Shown here in pieces: positions 49,001 through 58,761 of a stretch of DNA of 64,000 nt. The first letter of the stretch is position 1. The number at the start of each line of letters is the position of its first letter. This DNA comes from Talpa occidentalis (lineage: Eukaryota; Chordata; Mammalia; Eulipotyphla; Talpidae): NCBI RefSeq assembly GCF_014898055.3, contig NW_023601104.1:47366699-47430698 (forward strand). The letters run 5' to 3'. The notes beneath the pieces are model-generated. The model did no database searches. It had not been told where the DNA came from and was given only the letters and a program-made list of their open reading frames with translations. The translations under genes and the position numbers were made by a program.

Positions 49001-52000
49001 AAAGACTGCAAATATCCACAGCAATCCTGACAAAAATGAAGAATGGTGGCATCACATTTCCAGATTCCAAACTAATCTACAAAGCTGTATAATCAAACAG
49101 AATGGTACTGGAGCAAAAACAGACACACAGACCAATGGAATAAAATTGAGAGCCTAGAAATAAACTTCACCTGTATTGATAATATATGATAAAGTTGCTA
49201 AAAATATCCACCAGAGAGAGAGAAGCCTCTTCAACAAGTGGTGTTAGGAAAACAGGATCACTATCTCATATCACACATTGAAAACAACTCAAAATGGATC
49301 AAAGACCAGGCTATGAGACCTGAAACCATAAAATACATAGAGGAAGCTTAGGCAAAACTTTCCACAACATAGGCTTCAGAGATGTCTTTGTAGATTCATC
49401 TCCAACACCAAGGAAAACAAGAGAGAATATAAACAATTGAAACTGCATCAAACTAAAAAGCTTCTGCACAGAAAAAGAAATTTCCTAAAGCAAAAAGACA
49501 CCCTACTGGATGTAGTCCATATGTCCAACAAGGGGCTAACATCTAAGATCTACAAAGAACTTGTGCAGCTCAACAAGGGGAAAAAACAGCCCAGTCAGAA
49601 AAAGGGCAGAAGAGCTGTATGTCTTCCAAAGAAGACATCCAGATGACCAACAGGCACATGAGAAAGTGCTCATCATCACTTATGGCCAAGGAAATGCAAA
49701 TCACAACCACAATGAGATACCATCTCAAGTGACCCATATGGAAAAGACTGGCAACAACAAATATTGGCAAGGATGTAGAGAAATAGGATATCTCTTGCAT
49801 TGTTGGTAGGAATGTAGTCTAGTCCAGTCTCTGTAGAAAACACTATGGGGGTTTCTCAAAATATTAAAAATGGATCTACCATATGAGCCATAGTTCCATT
49901 CCTGCGTGTATACCCAAAGAAGACAAAAACATCGATTCAAAGGGATATGTACACTCCTATGTTCATTTTAGTACTATCACAATAGCCAAGCTATAGAAAA
50001 AAGTCCCAAAACAGATGAGTGGATCAGGAAGATGTGGTATATATCACAATGGAATATTACTCAGTTTTTGTGTGTGTTTGTTTTTTTAATGTAGACTCTT
50101 GTTATTTGTGGCAACATAAACAGAAGTGGGAGGGATGGTGCCAAGTAAAATAAGTTAGGAGAAAGACAAACATCAGATGGTGTCATATATGTGGAAGATA
50201 GAGCAACAAAACAAAGGGTCAGGTAAAGCCAAACCAGTGACTAACCAAAGTCTGACTGTAGAACTGAGGCTACTAGAGACAAAGGGGAGAAGTGAGACTA
50301 AAGTAGAGAGGGAACACATTGGACTATGGTTTTGGACTATGGGTGTGGGTGTGATGTGGTAACAACCACCTGAAGGGGGACTTCCTATACCTGTAAAGCA
50401 CAAACAACATTGTAAATCACTGTTACCACAATTAAAAAAAAAAAGTCAAATTAATAAGGGATAAAACAAAATGTAGAATTACTGTAAAAGGAAAGAGGGT
50501 AAGTGTTGTGGGAAGGTGAAGTAGGATACATTAATATTTTGGAGTATTATTAGCCCAAATGAATCATTGACTGGTGGAGAACTGCTTTCTATCACATATT
50601 CCATTTCTGCAGACACTTGCAGCTACCACTATACTAATGACGTCATTGGTACATCACAATCATGCTTCAGAAGTCAGGAGTGTGTCACTACTACAAAGGA
50701 TTTTGTGTACATAAAATAAAAATAGTCAACAAACTGTGCTTGTCAGTGAAATCAGGCCAGAGTCACAGTAGAAAAGTCTTTAAAACCTAGTTATGATGAT
50801 GTTATTAAAATAGTAAGAATTATAGAAGTACTAAAGAAAATAAAATTAGACATTAGAATGCTTTTTTGGAAAAAATTCAGTTTTTAAGTTATGGAATTTT
50901 ATAAGTCCTATGAAAATAAAGAGGTCATCTAAAATTTGATTTTTCAGAAACTAGATAAGAAACTTCGGGAAAATCTCAGAGATGCAAGAAACAGTCTTTT
51001 TACAGGTGACACACTTGGAGCTGGCCAATTCAGGTATTGTTGGTTTTTATACTTAACAGAACTTGAAAATGAAACATTTGTAGAGTTTTTGGTTTTTATT
51101 TTTTATCGATAGAATACCCTTTACTTGTAATTGATATCTGTTTTTTTTTTTTTTTTTTTTTTTTTAAATATTAAATTTTATTTTTATATTCCCCCATACA
51201 ATTGCAAACGCCCCATTCTGACCCCAATCCTTCCCCTCCCGCCCCCCACCCCCCAAAAAGTGTCTCTGGTTCATAGTTTTTTGTTGATTTTGATTTTCAC
51301 TTTCTTATATTCATTTTCCTGGTCCCTTATTTAAGTTTTCTAGATTCCTGCTATGAGTGAGACCATCCGGTATTTTTCTTTTTCTTTTTGGCTTATTTCG
51401 CTGAGCATGATCCCTTCCAGTGCCATCCATGTTGCTGCAAATTGCATGTGTTTATCTTTTTTGAATGCTGAGTAATATTCCATGGTATATAGTACCACAT
51501 CTTCTTGATCCAGTCATCTATTTTTGGGCATTTGGGTTGTTTCCAAAGCTTAGCTATTGTAAACAGTGCTGCTATAAACATAGGAGTGTAGGTGCTCTTT
51601 GGAATTGATGTTTCTGTGTCCTTTGGGTAAATACCTAGGAGTGGAATTGCTGGATCATATGGAAGCTCTATGTTTAGTAGGTCCAGAAATCGCCACACAG
51701 CTCTCCATAGTGGTTGGACCAGTTTGCACTCCCACCAACAGTGCACAAGAGTTCCTTTTTCTCCACATCCTCGCCAACATTTGTTGTTGCTAGTTTTTTT
51801 AACATGTGCCATTCTCACTGGTGTGAGGATATCTGTTTCTTTTTAATGAGGCTTATACTAATCAGAGTTTGACTCTTGATTTTTCTTGAAATAGAAATGG
51901 AATATTTTGTTTAAGTTGCCTTCTTATGATAGAAACTTCTGTTTTGCATTTTATCATCTTTAGGAGAAATTTTGTATTTTTGTGGCTGTAACAGTCAGAA

Positions 52001-54003
52001 GCCATGGCCTTTCAGTTATCACTAAGCCTCTTAGTAATGAAAAAAAAAAAAAATTAAGTGCCAAACTTCTGATGCTTCTATTTCTACCTATATTAAATAG
52101 TTTCCAAGTTTTCATTGAAATGCTTGTAATTTAAATTTGCAGAGCATTTGTCATCATTAGCATGTCTAGCATGAGTAGATAATGCCAAAGCTGACAGCTG
52201 TTTAATTATTATTGACTAGACATGCTAAAAAAAAAACCATATGTATAGTTTATAATATATGTATCTGTTGAACATTAAAAATAATAGTTTGGAGTTGAAG
52301 TCAAACACCCATATATGTGAAAATTACATATACTGAAATGGACAGTTTTGGAAAATTAATTTTTGTCCTCAGGCTTAGGTAAATTAAAAGGCAAAGCCTG
52401 TGAAAATGACCTTAGACAGTAAAGCTTCTGTCCACAAATAATAATTTTATGGTGATCTTCCATAAATTTCAAATCAATTTTTATGCCTCCTAGAGTTTAT
52501 GTACTATTCCTCTAATTTGGCATTAATGCTAATAATGTGTTTCAATTATTTGGTCACTCTCTCAGCTCCCACATTATTTTAAGCTATTCTGTGATATGAT
52601 TGCTGATCTTAAGTGTTCTTCAATATGTACTTCATTAAGTAGAGCAGAAATACTAAATTCTCACCTGATTTTTTTTTAAACAGTAGCAACCACTGTGCCA
52701 CACCTTACTTAATAGTTGTTTTTTATAGTACTCTGACATAGGCTTTAAAAAACAATATAAAAACGCTTTTATTTGGATAGTTAAAAAAATTAATTTGGTG
52801 TCAACAATCTTGTTGAACTGTTGTTAAATACATTTTAACCTTATCGTGGGGTAGTAATCCTCAACTTGGAGCAATTTTGCCTTCAGTGAGACATTGGTAA
52901 TATCTGGAGATATGTTTGATTGTCATAACTGGGTAGATGCAATGGGATACATTATAGGATGCTGCTAAAATCACATCCTACAATCCCCCATAACAAGACG
53001 ATCTTGCCGAAAAAGTAATGCTGAGTTAAACCCTGCTGGAGACTGTCCTCCCTAGCCTTCCACATAGTTCTAGAATAATAAATGATAGGCAGCTGCCACA
53101 CCTTTTTATTGCAGTCTTATAGTAAATACAGTTAGGAAATGCCACTGTCCTACACCCAATAGGATGTAATGAGTTACTAAAATGGTCAGAGATTTCTTGC
53201 AGGAGAAATTACAGTTAATATAATCAAATAGCACTGCCTTTAAGAATTGATGTGTACTACATAATGCCTCTAATGCATATAACTTGGAGACACATAACCA
53301 AATGACTTTGTGCCCAAATGCTTTAAGTGTTTTATCTTTCACTTCTGAATTATAATAATGGAGTTAAACAATATATGAAGTATCTGTTAAGTGATTAATA
53401 TAACTTGGTACCATTATGGCATGTTTTAGCTTTATATTATAATGGGATAGGGTTTCTAGAACCTGCTTTTTTGACTATGTTTACAGATAAACATAATTTA
53501 TGAAACATTTGTATAGATTTATAAGTCCTGCTTGCCTTTTCCCAGATGCTAAACAATGACTATTCCTTTTCTCACTTTTTTCCAAAATGTGAAATGGAAA
53601 TCTCAGTAGAATCATCTTATTCTTTGACAACTAAGTATTAGGCTGTAAAAGTATTTGTATAGATTATTTCCCTTAAGAAAATTTCCTAAATAAGACTTAA
53701 AATCTAGCATTATACTCAGATAGTCTAAAGCACTATTCTTCTAATTATGCTAAAAGAAAATTTTTAGAGCCAGGTATTATAAAATGTCAATATTATTTTT
53801 CACATCACAATGACATATACTGGAAAGTTAGAAAAATTTAGATAGATATACTAGTATAAGCGTTTCGTAAATTTTTTTTAATTTTTTTTTTATATATTTA
53901 CAGCTTCCAGCGGCCCTTATTAGTCCTTGTTGACAGAAACATAGATTTGGCAACTCCTTTACACCACACTTGGACATACCAAGCTTTGGTGCATGATGTA
54001 CTG
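24157..54003 (+). CDS. SCFD1: SCFD1 (Sly1), partial: first ten coding exons
   Basis: Coding join: 24157-24199, 28973-29043, 30991-31079, 31541-31631, 35094-35216, 36410-36497, 40188-40277, 46536-46591, 50948-51033, 53904-54003. The sum is 837 nt, exactly 279 codons, against about 640 residues for the whole protein. Family knowledge: Sly1 is a Sec1/Munc18 protein that binds syntaxin-5 and promotes SNARE pairing in ER-Golgi and intra-Golgi transport. The part seen covers SM domain 1, domain 2 and the start of domain 3, including [16 protein letters not shown], the [20 protein letters not shown] strand-helix segment and [20 protein letters not shown]. Splice sites are all GT-AG with matching phases. 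The next human exon (starting DFHLNR) was not found before the window end. The gene starts 6.0 kb after the G2E3 stop on the same strand. Confidence 0.96.
24916..24989 (+). repeat. Short tandem repeat, 28-29 bp period, 2.6 units
   Basis: Units at 24916-24944, 24945-24972 and partial 24973-24989, each starting 'tgg(c/t)tta(t/c)acctgt'. Confidence 0.85.
25276..25548 (+). repeat. Lineage SINE, intermediate type
   Basis: Head 'gggcttccccgctggcgcag' with subfamily-B-like 'ggttgagcgcagcgctgtga' but a subfamily-A-like right half. Possible duplication 'ataag(g)ttat'. Confidence 0.9.
26350..27065 (+). repeat. LINE-2 (L2) fragment, interrupted
   Basis: Landmarks in L2 order: 'ttgctcaagtcaaacatttt', 'caaatgttacctcaagaaga', 'atcacttattgtgatctcac' and 'gagaatgaaagctatttgag'. 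The 3' end resumes at 27886 ('taaacactcactgaacattt', then 'gttgaatgaataa') after the LTR and SINE insertions. Confidence 0.75.
27071..27603 (+). repeat. Solo LTR of an endogenous retrovirus
   Basis: A 533-bp block starts TG and ends CA, is flanked by the 5-bp repeat 'ccacc' (27066-27070 and 27604-27608) and splits an L2 element. It has a TATA-like 'tataag' at 27263-27268 and an ATTAAA polyadenylation signal at 27507-27512, spaced as in an LTR. It is GC- and CpG-richer than its surroundings. No viral coding sequence accompanies it, so it is a recombined solo LTR. Family not assigned. Confidence 0.7.
27613..27880 (+). repeat. Lineage SINE, subfamily A, degraded
   Basis: Head 'gggcctccttggtggccttg', body 'aacccacatggcacaacagg', tail eroded. 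It lies just past the LTR's target duplication. Confidence 0.85.
27886..27935 (+). repeat. L2 3' end
   Basis: 'aacatttgttgaatgaataa' is the L2 3' terminus, continuing the fragment ending at 27065. Confidence 0.65.
28973..29043 (+). CDS. SCFD1: SCFD1 exon 2
   Basis: Acceptor 'attttcag' ends at 28972; donor 'gaag|gtaaaa' follows. It reads [20 protein letters not shown], then PVWK, phase 0 at its end. This is the N-terminal helix of SM domain 1. Confidence 0.96.
29044..30990 (+). other. SCFD1 intron 2
   Basis: Apart from the SINE at 30615-30883, I recognise nothing. Confidence 0.5.
30615..30883 (+). repeat. Lineage SINE, subfamily A
   Basis: Head 'gggcctccctggtggcacaa'; imperfect duplication '(t)tgagtatgtatg' / 'ctgagtatatatg'. 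Confidence 0.92.
30991..31079 (+). CDS. SCFD1: SCFD1 exon 3
   Basis: Acceptor 'gtactag' ends at 30990; donor 'catct|gtgagt' starts at 31080. It reads [20 protein letters not shown], then LRDMGITLH, the first strand-helix unit of SM domain 1. It ends with two bases of a Leu codon. Confidence 0.96.
31541..31631 (+). CDS. SCFD1: SCFD1 exon 4
   Basis: Acceptor 'cttttag' ends at 31540; donor 'ccag|gtaatg'. It reads [20 protein letters not shown], then [10 protein letters not shown]. '[10 protein letters not shown]' is the SM-family second strand. It ends in phase 0. Confidence 0.97.
32475..33600 (-). repeat. Old LINE-1 fragment, antisense, rearranged
   Basis: Complement of an L1M-type element: 'gttcagtggctttcaacgta', 'acattttcatcacctccaaa', 'ctcttacatttatgtctttg' and 'tctattccattgatccctat'. 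It has internal deletions and short tandem duplications near 32725-32777 and 32925-32953. Confidence 0.75.
33601..34420 (-). repeat. Probable old LINE tract, split by a SINE
   Basis: 'ctctggttgctttttat' with 'gagaatgatatttagaagca' and 'cattgctactaaggtgtcat', then 'caatcatcaacacctttaaa', follow an old mammalian LINE tract that I recognise but cannot name. Confidence 0.45.
33676..33961 (-). repeat. Lineage SINE, subfamily B, antisense
   Basis: 17-bp duplication 'ctctggttgctttttat' at 33659-33675 and 33962-33978. High CpG content suggests youth. Confidence 0.94.
35094..35216 (+). CDS. SCFD1: SCFD1 exon 5
   Basis: Acceptor 'tttatag' ends at 35093; donor 'caag|gtaaga'. It is 41 whole codons: [20 protein letters not shown], then [20 protein letters not shown] and K. 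'[14 protein letters not shown]' is typical of Sly1. It is symmetrical (0-0), so skipping it would keep the frame. Confidence 0.97.
35217..36409 (+). other. SCFD1 intron 5, no recognisable element
   Basis: AT-rich intron of 1.2 kb with no gene or repeat that I can name. Confidence 0.5.
36410..36497 (+). CDS. SCFD1: SCFD1 exon 6
   Basis: Acceptor 'tttctag' ends at 36409; donor 'cgtg|gtatgt'. It reads [20 protein letters not shown], then QNKELVSYR plus one base of Ala. Confidence 0.97.
36810..37109 (+). repeat. Lineage SINE, subfamily A, with (CA)n expansion
   Basis: 15-bp duplication 'atattttagtacttc' at 36795-36809 and 37110-37124. The element's CACCC-rich tail region holds a (CA)17 run at 37015-37048. 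Confidence 0.93.
37015..37048 (+). repeat. (CA)17 microsatellite
   Basis: Uninterrupted CA dinucleotides inside the SINE; likely length-polymorphic. Confidence 0.97.
37125..37300 (+). repeat. MIR-like SINE
   Basis: 'ttggacaagaacaagttatt', 'gtacaatgtggacagtaata' and 'ctacctcatagaatttttgt' follow MIR order. The subfamily A SINE at 36810 lies against its 5' side. Confidence 0.7.
37780..38022 (-). repeat. Lineage SINE, subfamily A, antisense
   Basis: Duplication 'ccaatcatcctcattt' at 37764-37779 and 38023-38038. Confidence 0.92.
38077..38340 (-). repeat. Lineage SINE, subfamily A, antisense
   Basis: Duplication 'ttcctttaa(g/a)cacttt' at 38061-38076 and 38341-38356. It lies 54 bp from the previous SINE in the same orientation. 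Confidence 0.92.
40188..40277 (+). CDS. SCFD1: SCFD1 exon 7
   Basis: Acceptor 'attttag' ends at 40187; donor 'tttgg|gtaagt'. It reads [20 protein letters not shown], then SLFCFFVTL. The exon is a multiple of three (90 nt) with split codons at both ends. Confidence 0.96.
40524..40790 (-). repeat. Lineage SINE, subfamily A, antisense (tandem pair, left)
   Basis: Left flank 'aatggtaactt' (40513-40523), right flank 'aattgtaactt' (40791-40801). Confidence 0.92.
40802..41070 (-). repeat. Lineage SINE, subfamily A, antisense (tandem pair, right)
   Basis: Flanked by 'aattgtaactt' at 40791-40801 and 41071-41081. It shares its left duplication with the right duplication of the preceding SINE, so the two used the same target site. 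Confidence 0.92.
42130..42394 (-). repeat. Lineage SINE, subfamily A, antisense
   Basis: 16-bp duplication 'taatggagattatttt' at 42114-42129 and 42395-42410. Confidence 0.94.
42450..42753 (-). repeat. Lineage SINE, subfamily B, antisense
   Basis: Duplication 'agctttg(ag/ta)tgtttct' at 42434-42449 and 42754-42769. Long T-rich tail. Confidence 0.93.
43030..44360 (-). repeat. LINE-1 3' fragment, antisense
   Basis: Complement of L1 3' UTR and ORF2 end: 'cacaacatgatgatttaata', 'taccaagaagtagaattgcc', 'cattcccaccaactgtgcac' and 'tccagagtcagatccaaaaa'. It has frameshifts throughout. Confidence 0.85.
44370..45480 (-). repeat. Second LINE-1 3' fragment, antisense
   Basis: A fresh 3' end ('aacattggtttataaaacac') starts right after the previous fragment and again runs into ORF2 ('ctaagagtggaattgtggga', 'gtgaggtggtatctcattat'). 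These are two successive insertions, not one element. Confidence 0.8.
45541..45826 (-). repeat. Lineage SINE, subfamily A, antisense
   Basis: Imperfect duplication 'ttaaggccagttttt' / 'ttaaagccaactttt'. Confidence 0.9.
46536..46591 (+). CDS. SCFD1: SCFD1 exon 8
   Basis: Acceptor 'aaatag' ends at 46535; donor 'gctgtg|gtgagt'. A short exon reading [18 protein letters not shown]. '[15 protein letters not shown]' is a conserved SM-family motif. Confidence 0.96.
46592..50947 (+). other. SCFD1 intron 8
   Basis: Dominated by the L1 at 47033-50444. 46592-47032 and 50445-50947 show nothing I can name. Confidence 0.55.
47033..50444 (+). mobile_element. LINE-1, sense, internally deleted and inactive
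   Basis: It starts with a 5' region ('ctccaggaagatggtatcag'), then an ORF1-like coiled-coil tract (about 47740-47990). It jumps near 48000 into the middle of ORF2. The reverse transcriptase motif LFVDDTVIY is at 48557-48583, followed by later ORF2 and the 3' UTR, ending in an A-run at 50430-50444. Frames are broken many times, so it is dead. It is missing roughly the ORF1 C-terminus, the endonuclease and early RT. Confidence 0.87.
50948..51033 (+). CDS. SCFD1: SCFD1 exon 9
   Basis: Acceptor 'ttttcag' ends at 50947; donor 'ttcag|gtattg'. It reads [20 protein letters not shown], then DTLGAGQF, and ends with AG of a Ser codon. An L1 fragment begins about 110 bp after the donor. Confidence 0.96.
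51144..51827 (-). mobile_element. LINE-1, 5'-truncated, antisense, with clean target duplication
   Basis: The poly(T) is the complement of the L1 A-tail. It then reads antisense through the 3' UTR ('gtgtctctggttcatagttt') and the end of ORF2 ('gtaatattccatggtatata', 'cacatcctcgccaacatttg'). Direct repeat 'gatatctgttt' at 51133-51143 and 51828-51838. An ORF of 141 codons survives on the minus strand at 51393-51818 (ORF2 C-terminus: '[20 protein letters not shown]'), indicating a young insertion. Confidence 0.93.
52850..53045. repeat. hAT-Charlie-type MITE (MER20/MER5 class)
   Basis: 'caatcttgt' side aside, 'caattttgccttcagtgaga', 'ctggagatatgtttgattgt' and 'ggatgctgctaaaatcacat' match a common short mammalian DNA element. 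Confidence 0.6.
53904..54003 (+). CDS. SCFD1: SCFD1 exon 10
   Basis: Acceptor 'tttacag' ends at 53903 after a long T-rich tract; donor 'actg|gtaaga'. It reads [20 protein letters not shown], then [13 protein letters not shown]. 'LVDRN.DL.TPL.H.WTYQAL..D' is the SM-family signature strand opening domain 2/3. Confidence 0.97.
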
Positions 54004-55069
54004 GTAAGAGGCTAAATATACCATTTATTAGTAAAATGTAGTAGCATTTAGTGATCACTTTAATATAAAATTAACATGATGACTACAGAAACACAGATGA
54101 GAAGAGTGGAACTGAGAAATAGAAAAATTGATGGATTTTAGTATCACCGGATGTGGATGCTAGATTTGGTGAAAGAATAGCAAAGCATTAAAGTTTGAAG
54201 TTATGGTGTTATGATTTTTAAAATATATAGGATTAAACAGTGATATTGTGAGCAGTGATGGGGAAAAAAGGAATGAAGGCAAATGAGTGACTTTTTTCAT
54301 ACTAAGTTCTGTATGGAGAAAAGCTATTTCTCCCTTTATGCTGTAAATCAAGTAAGTCTAATGATAAATAGTATTTTAATAAAACACTATGTTTTCTGAA
54401 ATAATTCCGCATGTGTAATTTCATACGTAATACAAAAAATTCTGTCTGTGCAATACTCATTTACTAAATATTGTGTCTAGCATGTGATATACACAGATCA
54501 ATAAGACACACCCCTGATCTTCAAAGGCAATGGGAAAAAATAGGTATACAAATAATTCCTGTACAGTACATTGTGTAATAAAACCAGAAAAATCCCTGTT
54601 TGATAAGTAGAAAAGCTGGGACACCAGAGTTAAAGGAATTGAACCTAAATTATTGGCTGTGCCAAGTCAAGCACTCTAACAACTCCCATCCTAAACCTCT
54701 AGGGATTATAGCATATAGTAATATAACTAAAGTTGTGGAAAATATCATATAGATAGTTGAGACATGCAATAGATGGTTTAGGCTTAACAATTTATTTCTT
54801 TAAAACTCAGATTTTAACTATGAAGTATTTCTCTAGATAAATCATGTTTCAGGATTACTGATCTTGTGATGTTTTGTATACTTCTCTATCTTGTGTTCTG
54901 TGCCATCCTAGACTCTGAGTGTCAAGGAAGTAGTAGTCAACTCTCATTCATTAGAGAGGGCAAAAGAATCAAGGAACTGTTGAATTAAATTCTGAGTAAT
55001 AGAACTTGAAAACTCTTTTCTGAAGGTCAAGTGAGAGATTGGAAAGAGGAATTTAGTTCAACTAATGTT

Positions 55070-56760
55070 AATAATAAAGCAAATTAAATTCCTTTTTCCT
55101 GGAGCTTATATATTCTAGTAGGAGAGACAGGCAATAAATAAAATAAACAAAATACGTAACATTTCAGAAGGTGAAAAATACTCTGGAGGAAAATAAAGTA
55201 GGTAGTGGTGAACTGGTTTGCAATTTTAAAATAGGAAAGAACTCATATTAATAAAGATACATTTAAGGAGCGATCTAAAGGAGATAATCTGGTGAATTAT
55301 GTAGCTATATGGGATTCCTGGCAGAAGGAATACATTATTCCTGACAGAAGGATGCCTAATAAGTTTCAAAGATTTCAAGGTGTCCAGACCAAAGTGATGC
55401 CAGGAGAATAACAAATGAAATTAAAACTATAGAATAAGACATAGGCCATTATAAGGCCTGTTGACTTCTAATTTAAGAGAAATGAGGAGCCACTTGCAGT
55501 TTTAAGTAAAAAAGTGACATCTGGTGCACATTGTAAAAGTATCAGTTTTGCTGCTGTGTTAAAAACAGACTCCTTGGGGGCATAGGAAGAGTCAAAGACA
55601 TTAGGAGTCTAGGGCAGCTATCTCAGCAAGAGATGATAATATCTTATACTAGGATGGACGTGATTAGGGTCGTGATAATCTGTTGAATTTAGAATATAGG
55701 ATTTGCTGATGAATTGGATATGGGCTCCAAGAGAACGAGAGGAGTTAAGGATGAATACAAGTTCAGGCCTTTGCAAATGGATAGACATTTATTGAGATGG
55801 CAGAGACATGGCAGGGGCAATGTTGAGGGAATGATCAGGTGTTGAATTTTGGATGTGTTAAATGTGGGATGCCTAATAAATATGCAAGTGTAGATAAATC
55901 AATATGAAGTTAGATATATGAGTCTGGAGTTTAGGAGAAAAATCTGGTCTAAAGAAGTAAATTTGGGAGTACTATCTATATGTATGGTATTTATAGCCAA
56001 CAGATACGATGAAATCATCAAGGAAATTAGTATAGAAAAGATCTAGGGCCTCCCCGGTGGTGCAGTGGGTTGAGCGCATTGCTGTGAAGCTGTCCACAGC
56101 CTCTGCAATGTGGGTTCGATTCCCAGCTGGCCAGGGAGATACCCGTGTGGCACGGCAGACCTCCTCTCTTGCCTGCTGCTTCCCTCAGCAGTGCTTTCGA
56201 TCCATCTGCTTGTTCTGATCCCCACTCTGTCTATGGTGAATCCTCTCACACTCCCACACCTCTGGCCTGTACCCCAGCTCTTGTATAAATAAATTAAAAA
56301 TCTTTAAAAAAAAAAAAAAGAAGAAGAAAAGATCCAGGGATTTGAACTTTTGAGTAATTTCAACCTTTAGAGGTCAGAGACATGAATAGAAACTAACAAT
56401 GAAGTATTTGGGAAGAAGCAACCAGTGAGATAAGAGAACTAGATCTGTGTTGTTTTGGAAGCCAGTGAATTAAATCTTTCAAAGAGGAGACAGCGATCAG
56501 CCCTTATAAATGCTGAGGCCTAAAAAGCACCATAGCATGTGACTGTGTCACGGTTATTAGTGACTTTGGTAAGACAAGCTTCTTACAGTGTGGCAAAACA
56601 CTGGAAAGTTTGCCCATTGCATAGGGGCAAAACACTGAAGTGGATTGAAGAGAGGCAAGAGTGAATATATATAAATTAAAAGAGTTTTGCTGCATAAGAG
56701 AGCTGAGCAAAGGGATGATTGCTGGAGGGAGATCTCATGTCAGAAAAGATTTTTAAATGA
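55070..56760 (+). repeat. Long ancient mammalian repeat, family unassigned, split by SINE
   Basis: 'tggagcttatatattctagt', 'agtgacatctggtgcacatt', 'gttttgctgctgtgtt' and 'gtgttgttttggaagccagt' follow in order a widespread old repeat consensus that I recognise but cannot name. Confidence 0.45.
56047..56326 (+). repeat. Lineage SINE, intermediate type
   Basis: Head 'ggcctccccggtggtgcagt'; duplication 'aaaagatc(t/c)ag' at the ends. Confidence 0.92.
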
Positions 56761-56864
56761 GAAATTACTATATGTTTGTGTATTGGAATAAAAAAAAAGT
56801 CAATAATGAAAGTTATGCGGGTCTGTAGAAGGCATTCTAGAGTATAATGATTATAGACCAGAAA

Positions 56865-57085
56865 TTTCTCAACTTTGGCATTCTTGACATTTTGGACTAG
56901 ATGACTCATGTAGGGGTACTGTCCTATACGTTGTAGGATGTTTACAGCATGCCTGGCTTCTACCCTCTACAGGCCATTAGCACTACCTCATTTGTAGACA
57001 GCCAAAATATATTCACACATTGTCAAATATGCCCAGGCGGTAAAGAGGCAAAATTGCCTCTTAGGAACTACTGTTACAGGCTGTT
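56865..57085. repeat. hAT-Charlie-type MITE (MER20/MER5 class)
   Basis: 'tttctcaactttggcattct', 'gttgtaggatgtttacagca' and 'ctacaggccattagcactac'. Same family as 52850-53045, opposite orientation. Confidence 0.6.
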
Positions 57086-57944
57086 AATAGAAATTTCAAA
57101 GCTGGAGTTGTTTTAGAGAAGACAAGTGAAGGACCCGTCTCAACCCCAGGTCCAATGCATGATATATGTGACAAGTTTTAAATAAACATGATTTTGCCAT
57201 ATGAGAAGGCTACAGGATATAGCCAGCAAGATAATATAGTGGATTAAGAGAAGATGTTCAGAATATGGTATTTTGATGATGACTAAATATGAGTTCCAGA
57301 GGGTATGACAGAAAGGAGTCACAGAAAGGAGTCAGGTGAAAATGAAAGATGAGATCTGAAGGGGGGTAGCATAAAGAGTCATGGAGGGAGAAATAGCCAT
57401 GATGATATAGTGTTAATGGTTTCAAATTAGATTTGATTTTCAAATTAGACAGTTGGGTGGGGATAAGGGTTGAGGGTCTTAGAACAGCAGATTATAGATT
57501 ATGATCTCTTTATTCCTGCCAGTGGTATGTGGGAAGCTGTATAGAGTACTGAGATACTGAGCTTTATCATTCCTGAACTCAAAGCATTCCTGGAAGAATT
57601 TAAAGTACATGATGCTTTGAGTGTTGGAGATAACACATATGTTCAAGTTATTTCAGTGTAAAAGAATCCAGTGCATTATGGGAAACATAACTTGGAACAG
57701 AGATTTCCCCAAAACCAAAGGAATACTGGTCCTTGAGATTTTCACTGAGTGAAATTTTGCAGAGCAAAATAAGAATAATTATTATTTACTACTCTTTGAA
57801 ATGAAAATATCCTTTTAAAAATGCAAGATAGAGTAGATCGTTTGGTGTTTTGGGTTTTTTTTGTTTGTTTGTTTGCTCTAATCATCTTCATTTAACAGAA
57901 GAAAATGTTGGCAACCTTGTGTCTGTCTCTAAAGAATTTAATTC

Positions 57945-58010
57945 AGCGTTTATTATGTGCCTCCTCTGTACCAGACATTGTGCTAGTCACTGGAATACGA
58001 GAGGAACAAA
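57945..58010 (+). repeat. Short L2/MIR-like tract
   Basis: 'tattatgtgcctcctctgta' followed by 'ccagacattgtgctagtcac' is the common L2/MIR 3' core. Confidence 0.5.
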
Positions 58011-58761
58011 GCAGATGTGATCCCTGCCTGTATGGAGGTATTATGGATCCCTTTGGACATTTGGGGGTTTTTTTTGTTATTATCATAAATAATACAGAAA
58101 TACACATCTGTTATTTTTTAGGCTGGGTTCTCAGATCCCATATTATCCTTTAAGCAATCTTTTCTTAAGAGCATTGTTATTGGAATATGTAGAGTCCTTA
58201 TGAATTTGTCTCTTTGGAAAGATAGGCTATAATAAGCCACACAATTTATGTTGATTTAAACCTGTTCATCAGTGTAGTTTCTAGATGTGTAAAAACTATA
58301 GTTGATATATCAAAAATTGTAAAGTTGCCATCTTTTGATTGTATAAGCTGCAGTTTTTGAAGTTTCTTCTAAGCTTTAAAAGTTATTAATTATACCTGTT
58401 ATCTCCACAAGATGGTGTAAAAGTTCTAGCTAGGAAATGTTACGTTGAAATTGTAGCTTGCTTTTTGTATTAAATATCTTTGCCTGAAATTCTGGAACAC
58501 TGATAATATTTATATATCAAACCTTAGAAACAACTGTTCAAATTCATGCAGCGTCCCTATTTGCCAGAAAGATGATTGTTGTCATTAAAATGAGAAATAG
58601 ACTTTCTTGGTGAAAAACTTAGCGGTGTCCCTAATTAGAAAGTCATGTCTTTTTTTTAACTGTATCTTAGTTGTTGGAGAGGTGGATATGATTCTTCAAT
58701 TACAATGAGTAGTTTCCCTCCAGCTAAGGGGTAGACATTTCATCTCACTGTGTTGTCTTTT

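Larger units (their letters stand above)
51034..53903 (+). other. SCFD1 intron 9
   Basis: It contains the L1 at 51144-51827 and a hAT-like relic at 52850-53045. The rest is unassigned. Confidence 0.55.

Noticed and set aside
47033..50444. Active L1
   Set aside because: Large internal deletion and many frame breaks; only remnants of ORF1 and ORF2.
51393..51818. 141-codon minus-strand ORF as host gene
   Set aside because: It is the C-terminus of L1 ORF2 in a 5'-truncated insertion.
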